Below are positions 40,493 to 47,719 of a stretch of DNA of 64,000 nt, in pieces (the stretch's first letter is position 1; each line of letters opens with the position of its first letter). The position numbers and the translations under genes were made by a program. Origin of the DNA: CAMLIZ01 sp040758375 (GTDB lineage: Bacteria; Pseudomonadota; Gammaproteobacteria; Burkholderiales; Burkholderiaceae_C); NCBI GenBank assembly GCA_040758375.1, contig JBFLWE010000008.1, forward strand, positions 30,413 through 94,412, written 5' to 3'. The notes under the pieces are model-generated. The model ran no database searches, was not told where the DNA came from, and saw only the letters and a list, made by a program, of their open reading frames with translations.

Positions 40493-41857
40493 TCAGTGCA
40501 CGACGATGCTCCACGGGCTGGCGACGGCACTGCTCAACGCAATGTCGTCCACCACGGCGAGCGTGCCATTGGCACCGATGCTGTACTGCGTGACGAGCGC
40601 ACCGGGTGCCCCGAGCGAGGTGACGTAGAGCCACTTGCCGTCGGGCGAGACCGCCAGGCCGTGCGGCGTGGCGCCCGCGGTGGCGACGCTGGCCGGCGAC
40701 AGCAGCGAGAGCTGGCCGTTCGTGCCCACGCTGTACTGCGTGACGCTGTTGCCCGCGAAGTTGGCCACGTAGACGAACTTGCCGTCGCGCGTGATCGTGA
40801 TGCCGTAGGGCTGCGTGCCGGCCGCGATGGTGCCCGAGCTGCCGATGGCCGCCAGTGCGCCGTCGCTGCCGATGCTGAACTGCGCCACCGCGTTCTGGTT
40901 GTTCAGCGTCACGTACAGCGCCTTGCCGTCGGGCGAGACCACCAGCTCGCGCGGGCCGCTGCCGGCGCCCAGCGACACGGTGTTCGCCCGCGCCGTGAGC
41001 TGGCCGTTGCTGCCTACGTCGAAGACCGTGATGCTGCCGCTGAGGAAGTTGGCCACATAGGCAAATTTGCCGTCGGGCGTGATCGCGATGCTCGAAGGCC
41101 CGTTGCCCGTGTTCGCACGAGAAGGCGACATTGCCGTCAGCTGCCCGTCGGCGCCGATGCTGTACTGGCGCACGTTGTTGGACGTGAAGTTCACCGAGTA
41201 CAAGGCCTTGCCATCGGGGCTGATCGCCAGGTCGGTGGGGCCCTGGTCGGTGTCCACCGCGGCGGTGGACAGCGCGCTGAGCGCGCCGCTGGTGCCCACG
41301 CCGAACTGCGAGATGCTCGACGACTCGGCGTTCGCGGTGTAGGCGAAACGGCCGTCCGGCGTGATCACGATGTCGCGCGGGTCGAGCCCGGTGCTCACCG
41401 AGGCCGGGGCCAAGGCGGCGAAGCCGCCGTTGGCGTCGAGCGAGAACTGGTCCAGCGCATCGGGCCCGAGCTTGGTCACGTAGGCCACATAGGCGCGGCA
41501 CGACACGGCGATGCTGGTCACATCGGCCGAGCCCACCGTGCCGCTCCCGTTGCTCACCATGCAGGTCTGGCCTGCGGGCTGCGCCTGCACCGTGACCGCA
41601 TAGCTGGCGCCGCCGGCCAGGCGGTCGGCAAAATTGAACGAGGTGGCGCCGGAGGCCACGTCGACCGTGCTGCTGCCATTGGCCAGCACGAGGCCGCTGC
41701 CGGACAGGCCGCTGACGCTGCCGCCGATCTGGTAGGTGGAGCTTCCGGGGGGCGGCGTCGAACTGCCGTCATCGTCCCCTCCTCCGCCGCCGCAGGCTGC
41801 CAGCACCAGCAAGCCGGTTGCGGCCATGCTTGCACGCAAGAATGACGCGAGCTTCAT
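40493..41857 (-). CDS. Beta-propeller (lactonase/YVTN-type) lipoprotein
   Basis: A 454-residue lipoprotein. Lipobox LLVLAAC gives the lipidated Cys, followed by a GGGGGDDD spacer and a short Ig-like part (YQIGGSVSGLSGSGLVLANG). Seven repeats of a YVTN/6-phosphogluconolactonase-type propeller follow, each with a form of PxxIxITPDGKFAYVANF and VxQYSVGTNGQL. It is probably a surface or periplasmic binding/scaffold protein, not a cytosolic lactonase. Two ATGs compete: 41857 is 7 nt from GAGG, 41863 is almost on top of it, so 41857 is the likely start. The start of the pseudouridine synthase lies 33 bp away, divergent. Confidence 0.88.
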   Translation of the reverse strand: MKLASFLRASMAATGLLVLAACGGGGGDDDGSSTPPPGSSTYQIGGSVSGLSGSGLVLANGSSTVDVASGATSFNFADRLAGGASYAVTVQAQPAGQTCMVSNGSGTVGSADVTSIAVSCRAYVAYVTKLGPDALDQFSLDANGGFAALAPASVSTGLDPRDIVITPDGRFAYTANAESSSISQFGVGTSGALSALSTAAVDTDQGPTDLAISPDGKALYSVNFTSNNVRQYSIGADGQLTAMSPSRANTGNGPSSIAITPDGKFAYVANFLSGSITVFDVGSNGQLTARANTVSLGAGSGPRELVVSPDGKALYVTLNNQNAVAQFSIGSDGALAAIGSSGTIAAGTQPYGITITRDGKFVYVANFAGNSVTQYSVGTNGQLSLLSPASVATAGATPHGLAVSPDGKWLYVTSLGAPGALVTQYSIGANGTLAVVDDIALSSAVASPWSIVVH

Positions 41858-41890
41858 AAACATTCCTCTTTGGTGGTGAAGTCACTTCCG

Positions 41891-42598
41891 ATGCACAACA
41901 GAAGCGAAGCCGTGGAGGCAACGGCCGCTCCCGAAGCGGGTCTTGCCCCCTCCCCGATTCGGGGGGTGCGGCCGCCGGACATCGCGGTCCACCACGTGGA
42001 CGAGCACCTGCTGGTGTGCGAGAAGCCGGCCGGACTGCTGGCCGTGCCGGGCAAGGGCGAGGCGGGCCGCGACTGCCTGTTCGCGCGGCTGCAGGCGCAT
42101 TGGCCCGACCTGGAAGTGGTGCACCGGCTGGACATGGCCACGTCGGGGCTGATGGTGTTCGCACGCGGCAAGGCGGCGCAGAAGGCCTTGAGCTGCGCCT
42201 TCGCCGAGCGCCGCGTGCACAAGCGCTATGTGGCCGTGGTGCAGGGCTGCGTGCGCGATGCCGGCCAATGGCAGACCATCGAGTTGCCGCTGGCCGCTGA
42301 CTGGCCACGCCGCCCGCGGCAGAAGATCGACCCGCTGCACGGCAAGCCCTCGCTCACGCGCTATCGCGTGCTCGCCGCCAGCGCGGCCGCTTCGCAAGTA
42401 GAGCTCGAGCCCGTGACCGGCCGTTCGCACCAGCTGCGCGTGCACCTGCTCGCGGTGGGCCATCCGATCCTGGGCGACACGCTGTACGCGCCAGAAGCCT
42501 GCGCGCCCCGGCTGATGCTGCATGCGACCCGCCTGGGCCTGCCGCATCCGGTGACGGCCTCGTCGCTGCGCTTCGACAGCCGCGCGCCGTTTTGCTAG
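41891..42598 (+). CDS. RluA-family pseudouridine synthase
   Basis: A 235-residue enzyme with the RluA-type active site HRLDMATSGLMVFA, containing the catalytic Asp, and the flanking LLVCEKPAGLLAVPGKGE and GRSHQLRVHLLAVGHPILGDTLY. It isomerises uridine to pseudouridine in rRNA or tRNA. The short length without S4 domain fits the RluA/TruC-like small members; the exact site is not predictable. ATG 41891 is used; in-frame GTG/TTG codons lie just upstream. Convergent with the B12-binding regulator. Confidence 0.92.
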   Translation: MHNRSEAVEATAAPEAGLAPSPIRGVRPPDIAVHHVDEHLLVCEKPAGLLAVPGKGEAGRDCLFARLQAHWPDLEVVHRLDMATSGLMVFARGKAAQKALSCAFAERRVHKRYVAVVQGCVRDAGQWQTIELPLAADWPRRPRQKIDPLHGKPSLTRYRVLAASAAASQVELEPVTGRSHQLRVHLLAVGHPILGDTLYAPEACAPRLMLHATRLGLPHPVTASSLRFDSRAPFC

Positions 42599-42638
42599 CG
42601 GTCGGAGCGCCCGATCCGAGCAGGACCCGGCTGCGCGC

Positions 42639-43541
42639 TCATCCGTGCCGCGCCTGGCGCCACTGACGCAGCGCACGCTCGGCATCCTCCAAGGACAGCC
42701 CCGGCAGCACCCCGGGGAGCGCGGCCACCTTCCGCATGCCCTGCCCCCCGGCCCACAAGTCCACCTCCGGCGGCAATGCGGCACGCAGCTGCTGCAGCAG
42801 TCCGGCGATCTGCCGCGCGGGGAACGCCCTGGAAAACGACAGCGCCACCACGTCGGCACGGTGGCCGACGGCCGCCTGCACGATCTCCAGCAGCGGCATC
42901 TGGGTGCCCAGCGCGACGCACTGCGCCCCCTCCAGCGCCAGCAGGCCCTCCACCATCAGCAAGCCCATGCCGTGTGGCTCATCGGGCAGGCTGGTCAGCA
43001 GCACGCGCGGCGCTGCGCCACCGGAGACTGCCCCGATCGCCTGCCGCAGCACGCGCGTGGTCATCTCGGTGAACAGATGCTCCTCGAACACGTGGAGCCG
43101 GCCTTCTTCCCACGCATGGCCCACCGATTCGGTCAGCGGCGCCACGGTGTCCAGGACAAAGCCGCGCAAACCATATCGGGCCAGGCGCTGCTGCATCAGT
43201 TGCAGAAACCCGGCCGCCTGGTGCTGCCGGATCATCGTGACCAGGTGGTCGAGCTCGTCCGCGGCTTCCGGCGCGCCCTGCCGGGCCACAGGCGCAGGGC
43301 GCTGGGCCAGCGCCGCGAGCGCTTCTGCCGGAGCTCCGACCAGTCGGCCCGGCCGGTGCCCCTGGTCCATCAGGCGCTTGATCAGACGCAGCCGCTCCAC
43401 CTGCGACGCCGGATACAGCCGCTCGCCGTGAAGGTCGCGCTGGGGATCCGGAAAGCCGTAGCGCCGCTCCCATACGCGCAGCACGTCCTTGGAAAGGCCG
43501 GTGTCCCGCTCGACGGCGGCGATGCTCAGCATGGCTTCCAT
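42639..43541 (-). CDS. MerR-type regulator with cobalamin-binding domain (CarH/LitR-like)
   Basis: A 300-residue regulator. Residues 4-75 are a MerR helix-turn-helix (SIAAVERDTGLSKDVLRVWE). Residues about 95-170 form the helical cap of B12-binding light sensors, with motif Wx9EH (Trp144, Glu154, His155). Residues 178-295 form a cobalamin-binding Rossmann domain with ExHxxG (Glu188, His190, Gly193), LSFS and WAGGQG. In known CarH/LitR proteins adenosylcobalamin-bound tetramers repress in the dark and light breaks the Co-C bond. Residue 145, next to Trp144, is Glu, where Thermus CarH has the His that caps cobalt after light exposure. ATG 43541 is 5 nt behind AGGA, which lies inside an inverted repeat. 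The gene is divergent from the fasciclin gene. Confidence 0.88.
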   Translation of the reverse strand: MEAMLSIAAVERDTGLSKDVLRVWERRYGFPDPQRDLHGERLYPASQVERLRLIKRLMDQGHRPGRLVGAPAEALAALAQRPAPVARQGAPEAADELDHLVTMIRQHQAAGFLQLMQQRLARYGLRGFVLDTVAPLTESVGHAWEEGRLHVFEEHLFTEMTTRVLRQAIGAVSGGAAPRVLLTSLPDEPHGMGLLMVEGLLALEGAQCVALGTQMPLLEIVQAAVGHRADVVALSFSRAFPARQIAGLLQQLRAALPPEVDLWAGGQGMRKVAALPGVLPGLSLEDAERALRQWRQARHG

Positions 43542-43543
43542 AT

Positions 43544-43556
43544 TTGTCCTAGACAA
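43544..43556. promoter_or_regulatory. Operator-like inverted repeat 1 (TTGTC-N3-GACAA)
   Basis: TTGTCCTAGACAA is a perfect TTGTC/GACAA inverted repeat with a 3-nt centre. It lies between the start of the MerR-type gene and the -35 box of the rightward promoter, and its bottom strand contains the regulator's AGGA ribosome-binding site. A very similar site, TTGTTCAGGACAA, lies 51 bp further on. It is a good candidate for autorepression and control of the fasciclin gene. Confidence 0.7.
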
Positions 43557-43560
43557 TCGT

Positions 43561-43589
43561 TTGACAGACTGGTGCAGGACTCCTATATT
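43561..43589 (+). promoter_or_regulatory. Sigma-70 promoter of fasciclin gene
   Basis: A perfect -35 TTGACA (43561-43566), a 17-bp spacer and -10 TATATT (43584-43589) form the best sigma-70 promoter noticed in the window. Transcription would start near 43596 and give a leader of about 78 nt before the GTG at 43674. The complementary strand of the -10 reads TAATAT with TGAACA 17 bp away, so a weaker leftward promoter for the regulator may overlap it. Confidence 0.82.
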
Positions 43590-43606
43590 AGCCCCGTTGT
43601 CTGCGT

Positions 43607-43619
43607 TTGTTCAGGACAA
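43607..43619. promoter_or_regulatory. Operator-like inverted repeat 2
   Basis: TTGTTCAGGACAA, an imperfect inverted repeat. Its complement TTGTCCTGAACAA matches site 1 (TTGTCCTAGACAA) at 11 of 13 positions. It lies about 10 bp after the expected start of the fasciclin transcript and next to a further half-site TTGTC at 43597-43601. A repressor bound to both sites could loop or occlude the promoter between them. Confidence 0.65.
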
Positions 43620-43673
43620 AACGCATCAACCAGTCTCCGTTCCGCATCCCGCCTTTTCCACAGGAGCTCCACC

Positions 43674-44123
43674 GTGAAGAAACTCATCGCCCTCGCCACC
43701 CTTGCCTTGGCCGCCACCGCACAGGCCAAGGACATCGTCGACACCGCCGTGGCCGCCGGCGATTTCAAGACGCTCGCCGCGGCGCTGCAGGCCGCCGGCC
43801 TGGTGGAAACCTTGAAGGGCAAGGGCCCCTTCACCGTCTTCGCGCCCACCGACGCAGCGTTCGCCAAGGTGCCCAAGGCAGACCTCGACGCACTGCTGGC
43901 CGACAAGCAGCGCCTGGCCGCCGTGCTCACCTACCACGTCGTGCCCGGCAAGGTGATGGCGCGCGACGTGCGCCCCGGCAAGGTGAAGACCGTGCAGGGC
44001 AGCGAGCTCACGGTGGCCTCCGGCGATGGCGTCACGGTCGACAACGCCCGCGTGGTGAAGACCGACATCGTGGCCGACAACGGCGTGATCCACGTGATCG
44101 ACAGCGTGGTGCTGCCGAAGTGA
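43674..44123 (+). CDS. Secreted fasciclin (FAS1) domain protein
   Basis: A 149-residue protein with a signal peptide (KKLIALATLALAATAQA) and a single FAS1 domain: AAGDFKTLAAALQAAGLVETL, GPFTVFAPTDAAFAKVP (H1-type motif), LTYHVVPGKVMARDV and the closing VIADNGVIHVIDSVVLP-like segment. FAS1 proteins mediate adhesion or bind lipids, carotenoids or small molecules; in bacteria most roles are unknown. The start is GTG 43674 with AGGAG 7 nt before it. It has a near-consensus promoter flanked by two operator-like repeats and is divergent from the putative B12 sensor, so it is probably that regulator's main target. Confidence 0.93.
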   Translation: MKKLIALATLALAATAQAKDIVDTAVAAGDFKTLAAALQAAGLVETLKGKGPFTVFAPTDAAFAKVPKADLDALLADKQRLAAVLTYHVVPGKVMARDVRPGKVKTVQGSELTVASGDGVTVDNARVVKTDIVADNGVIHVIDSVVLPK

Positions 44124-44124
44124 C

Positions 44125-44982
44125 CTAGGCCCGGGCCCCGGGCGGCCCGAACAGCGTGCGCAGCAGGTGCGCAAGGCCGCGCGCCTTGCGCACGTCCCGC
44201 GCCAGCTGCAGCCACTCGAAGAACGCGATGCGCAGCGGGTTGTAGGTGTGCAGCGGCTGCGTCAGCCCGTAGCGCACCGGCAGGTCCTCGCGCTCCTCGA
44301 CGAAGGTGCCGAACAGCCGGTCGAACACGATCAGCACCCCGCCGTAGTTGCAGTCCAGGTACTCCGCGTTGCTGCCGTGGTGCACCCGGTGGTGCGACGG
44401 CGTGTTCAGCACCCGCTCCAGCACGCCCAGCTTGGGGATCCAGGTGGCATGCAGCCAGAACTGGTACAGCAGGTTCAGCGCCAGCGTGGCCACCACGGCG
44501 CCCGGCGCGAAGCCCAGCCACACCAGGGGCACGTAGAACACCGTGGCGCCGGTGATCTTGCCGGTCCAGCCCAGGCGCAGCGAGGCCGCCAGCGTCAGCT
44601 CGTTGGGCGAGTGGTGCACCGCATGCGTGGCCCACAACCAGCGCACGCGGTGCGAGGCCCGGTGAAACCAGTAGTAGCAGAACTCCTGCCCCGCGAACAG
44701 CAGCAGCACCGCCAGCGCGGTGTTCAGCTCGATCGTCTGCAACCGGTGGGTGTAGGCCCATGCGAACAGCGGCGCGGCCAGCGACACGCCCGCTGCATCG
44801 AACACCCGCCGCCCGAGCGTGACCGCCAGCGAAGCCCAGAAGGCGCGCCAGTCGTAGGCCCGTCGCAGCCACCGCGTCATCACCACCCCTTCCAGCGCCG
44901 CCGCCAGCAGCACCAGCGCCAGCAGTCCCAGCGCCCAGGGCAGCAGCGCGGGCGCGTCGGCGAGGAGCTGGTGCAGGTTCAT
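44125..44982 (-). CDS. Sterol desaturase/fatty-acid hydroxylase family protein
   Basis: A 285-residue membrane enzyme with about four helices and the eight-histidine di-iron motif in three boxes: HRASH, HAVHH and HHRVHH, plus the additional His in QFWLHATW. Family members hydroxylate or desaturate fatty acids, sterols or carotenoids using O2. The substrate is unknown. Its stop lies 1 bp from that of the fasciclin gene (convergent). Placement beside a possible light/B12-controlled gene makes a lipid or carotenoid link worth testing, but it has its own promoter region and is not in the same operon. Confidence 0.92.
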   Translation of the reverse strand: MNLHQLLADAPALLPWALGLLALVLLAAALEGVVMTRWLRRAYDWRAFWASLAVTLGRRVFDAAGVSLAAPLFAWAYTHRLQTIELNTALAVLLLFAGQEFCYYWFHRASHRVRWLWATHAVHHSPNELTLAASLRLGWTGKITGATVFYVPLVWLGFAPGAVVATLALNLLYQFWLHATWIPKLGVLERVLNTPSHHRVHHGSNAEYLDCNYGGVLIVFDRLFGTFVEEREDLPVRYGLTQPLHTYNPLRIAFFEWLQLARDVRKARGLAHLLRTLFGPPGARA

Positions 44983-45095
44983 CGAAGATCATCATCCTTC
45001 ACGAACCCCACGCCGCGCAACGCGGTTCGCCCTCTTCCCAGGGGAAACCGAGGCGCTATGCTGCACCCAACCGTTCCCCCGCCTGGAGAAAGCCT

Positions 45096-45275
45096 TTGGC
45101 CACACCGAACTACGCCTACGAGAAACGCCAGCGGGAGCTTGCCAAGAAGCGCAAGCAGGAAGAAAAACGCCAGAAGAAGCTCGAGCGCAAGGACGATCCC
45201 GCCGACAACCCGCCCACCGAGGGCGGGCCCGCCACCCCTTCCACCCCGGGGCAAGGCAGCGGAAACACCGCCTGA
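45096..45275 (+). CDS. Small highly basic protein (59 aa)
   Basis: The frame begins with TTG at 45096 behind GGAG (45085-45088, 7 nt). It encodes ATPNYAYEKRQRELAKKRKQ, more Lys/Glu helix, then a flexible Pro/Gly/Thr tail. Proteins with the same PNYxxEKRQRELAKK beginning are common short hypotheticals in betaproteobacteria, which supports the unusual start codon. The charged helix could bind RNA or ribosomes, but no function is known. GC-rich hairpin-like sequence follows. Confidence 0.68.
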   Translation: MATPNYAYEKRQRELAKKRKQEEKRQKKLERKDDPADNPPTEGGPATPSTPGQGSGNTA

Positions 45276-45385
45276 CGGCGGACCGGCCCCGCCGCGGGGC
45301 ACACCGATTGCTCCGGCTTCACCGCGTCACTTGCGCTCACGCTTGGCAACGCGCCGAAGCCGCGTCCGCGCCTATAAGGAGATGC

Positions 45386-45436
45386 ATGCTGCAAGCGCCG
45401 CAGGGTGTCCTGTTGTCCGGGACCGCGCGGTGCTGA
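45386..45436 (+). other. Possible 16-codon leader ORF before kinase gene
   Basis: A very good AAGGAG (45376-45381) precedes ATG 45386 by 4 nt, opening a 16-codon frame (MLQAPQGVLLSGTARC) that ends 14 nt before the kinase ATG at 45451. The kinase itself has a weaker GAGGGA. The arrangement could couple kinase translation to a leader. Alternatively the AAGGAG belongs to a longer kinase form starting in another frame at 45382, but there it would touch the start codon. Confidence 0.35.
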
Positions 45437-45450
45437 GGGACATCACCACC

Positions 45451-47655
45451 ATGACATCCGTTTCTTCACCGATGCGCCGCCCTGGCGACGACAGCCGTCC
45501 CGCGGGAACCCGCCGCGAGCCGCGCGATGCGCTGCCGGCCGGCACCGTGCTGGGCGGCGGCTACCGTGTCGAGCGCACGCTGGGCCAAGGCGGCTTCGGC
45601 ATCGTCTACCTGGCCACCGACCTTGCGCTGCAGCGCCCGCTGGCGATCAAGGAATACCTGCCGGTGCAGCTGGCCGGCCGCGGCGAGGGCGCCTCCATCG
45701 GCTTGCGCGAGGCCGGCCACAAAGAAGCCTTCCTGCGCGGGCTGCAGTCGTTCCTGCGCGAGGCGCGATTGCTGGCGCAGTTCGACCATCCGGCGCTGGT
45801 GCGCGTGTACCGCTTCTGGGAAGAGAACCACACGGCCTACATGGCCATGCCCTATTGCGAAGGGCCCACGCTGCAGGCCTCGCGCCAGACCATGCTGCGC
45901 CCGCCCGACGAGGCCTGGCTGCGCGACCGTCTGCTGCTGCCGCTGCTGGGGGCACTGCAGACGCTGCACGCGGGCCAGTGCCTGCACCGCGACGTATCGC
46001 CCGGCAACATCCTGCTCAAGCCCGACGGGCAGCCGGTGCTGCTCGACTTCGGCTCGGCCCGCCGCGTGGTGGGCGACATGACGCAGCCGCTCACCGCGAT
46101 CGTCAACCCCTCGTATGCCGCGATCGAGCAGTACGCCGAGAGCCCCAACCTGCCGCAAGGGCCCTGGACCGACCTGTACGCGCTGGCAGCGGTGGCCTAT
46201 TTCGCGCTCAGCGGGCGGGCGCCCGTGCCGGCCACGGTGCGCGCAGTCAACGATGCGTCGCTGATGCCGGTGTCCGAGGTGGCGCGCGAGGTCGAGCGCA
46301 GTTTCCCCGGCCTTCATTACAGCGCGCCTTTCCTGGCCGCGATCGATGCCGCGCTGGCGGTCCGCCCGGGCGACCGGCCGCAAACCGTGGCTGCGCTGCG
46401 TGACGCGCTGCTGCGACCGCATGTGCAACCCGATGTGACGGTGGAAGGCCCGCCCTTGCAGGCCGTGCCGCGCAAGCCCCTCGACCGCGACCTCGCAGCC
46501 AGCGCGCCGGTCACCGCCGCAAGCGCCGACGCGCCAGCCAGCCAGGAGCCCGAGGACAAGGCGGTGCGCGCGGCCATCGATGCCGCGCTGGCCGACATCG
46601 GCGACTGGCCGCCGATGAGCCGCCGGCCGCCTGCGCGCGTGGACCCGCTGCTCGCACCCGAGGTGCCGCCGCGTGACGAAAGTGGCAGCGCCAAGCCGCC
46701 GCTCAAGGTGGTGCCCGGGCGCGAGCCCCCCGCCGAGCCGAAGCCGCTGCCCTATGACGAACTCGGCATCTCGACGGCCCCGCCCCGCGCACCGGCAATG
46801 CCCGGCAACGGCGCCTGGATGGCCACCGCACCCGCCATTGCGCCGATGAACGTGCAGCGGCCCGCAGCCGAGCCGCCCGGTGCATCCACGGCCGCCGACA
46901 CGGCGCCGCCCGCCACCGAGCCACCGCAACACGCGCCGGAACCCGCGCTCACCGCGGCGATAGACCTCGGTTCCGCAGGTGGCCTCGGCCGCGAGCCCGA
47001 CGTCGACATCGACCACCTGGGCGCCTTCACCGACCCGCCGCCGCCGGCGCGGCGGCGCCGCTCGGCCCTGCCCTGGGCGATGGCCGGTGCTGTGGTCGGG
47101 CTGGTGGCGGCGGGTACCTGGTACCTGCAGTCGTATCGCGACGAGGCCCTCGTCGCCGGCGGGCCGGTGGCCACCCTCCCGGCGCCGACAGTGCCGCAAG
47201 CCACCGAAAGGTCGGCGAGGCCCGGCGCCATGCCGATCACACCGACCGCGCCCACCACGCCGGCTGCGCCCGCGGCCACCGACGCCGCAGCAGCTGCCCT
47301 GCCTGCGTCGGCCGTGGTGGCCCTGCCGGCCCCGGTCACCACCGCCTCGGCGCCCGTGGTGGCCGCCGCGCCGCGCGAGCACGTGGCCGCCACAAGCAGC
47401 AGCGGCACCAGCAGCATCGAAGAGAACGCGACGCGCAGCGCCAGCGCCCGCAAGAGCGCCAACGCGGCCGCCGAAGCCCCGCCGCCCCGGCGCACCGCGG
47501 CAGCCAGGCCCGCGGTGGCATCCACGCCACGGGCCGCCTGCGGCGCGCGCACCAACTTCTCGCTGTACTACTGCATGAAGACGCAATGCCGCCAGGCGCG
47601 CTTCTACAGCCACCCGCAGTGCCAGCGCCTGCGCGAGAGCGACGAGGTTTCCTGA
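45451..47655 (+). CDS. Membrane Ser/Thr protein kinase
   Basis: A 734-residue kinase. Residues about 35-300 form the Hanks-type domain: glycine loop GQGGFGIVY, Lys67 in LAIKEYLP, HRDVSPGN (Asp181, Asn186), DFGSARRV (Asp199) and PSYAAIEQY as the P+1 region. A long Pro/Ala-rich juxtamembrane part follows, then one transmembrane helix (about 541-559) and an outer tail with four clustered cysteines (RAACGA, YYCMKTQC, HPQCQRL). It would phosphorylate cytosolic targets in response to an envelope signal. No phosphatase or FHA gene is adjacent. ATG 45451 is used. Confidence 0.92.
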   Translation: MTSVSSPMRRPGDDSRPAGTRREPRDALPAGTVLGGGYRVERTLGQGGFGIVYLATDLALQRPLAIKEYLPVQLAGRGEGASIGLREAGHKEAFLRGLQSFLREARLLAQFDHPALVRVYRFWEENHTAYMAMPYCEGPTLQASRQTMLRPPDEAWLRDRLLLPLLGALQTLHAGQCLHRDVSPGNILLKPDGQPVLLDFGSARRVVGDMTQPLTAIVNPSYAAIEQYAESPNLPQGPWTDLYALAAVAYFALSGRAPVPATVRAVNDASLMPVSEVAREVERSFPGLHYSAPFLAAIDAALAVRPGDRPQTVAALRDALLRPHVQPDVTVEGPPLQAVPRKPLDRDLAASAPVTAASADAPASQEPEDKAVRAAIDAALADIGDWPPMSRRPPARVDPLLAPEVPPRDESGSAKPPLKVVPGREPPAEPKPLPYDELGISTAPPRAPAMPGNGAWMATAPAIAPMNVQRPAAEPPGASTAADTAPPATEPPQHAPEPALTAAIDLGSAGGLGREPDVDIDHLGAFTDPPPPARRRRSALPWAMAGAVVGLVAAGTWYLQSYRDEALVAGGPVATLPAPTVPQATERSARPGAMPITPTAPTTPAAPAATDAAAAALPASAVVALPAPVTTASAPVVAAAPREHVAATSSSGTSSIEENATRSASARKSANAAAEAPPPRRTAAARPAVASTPRAACGARTNFSLYYCMKTQCRQARFYSHPQCQRLRESDEVS

Positions 47656-47719
47656 TGCCCCGCGGGGGTTCAGCCCGCGCTTGGGAGCGGCCCGGCGCTC
47701 GGGCTGGTTGCCACCTCGT

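Noticed and set aside
37558..40530. Open frame of nearly 1000 codons opposite the DUF3857/transglutaminase gene.
   Set aside because: No start signal, no domain, and antisense to a coherent multi-domain protein.
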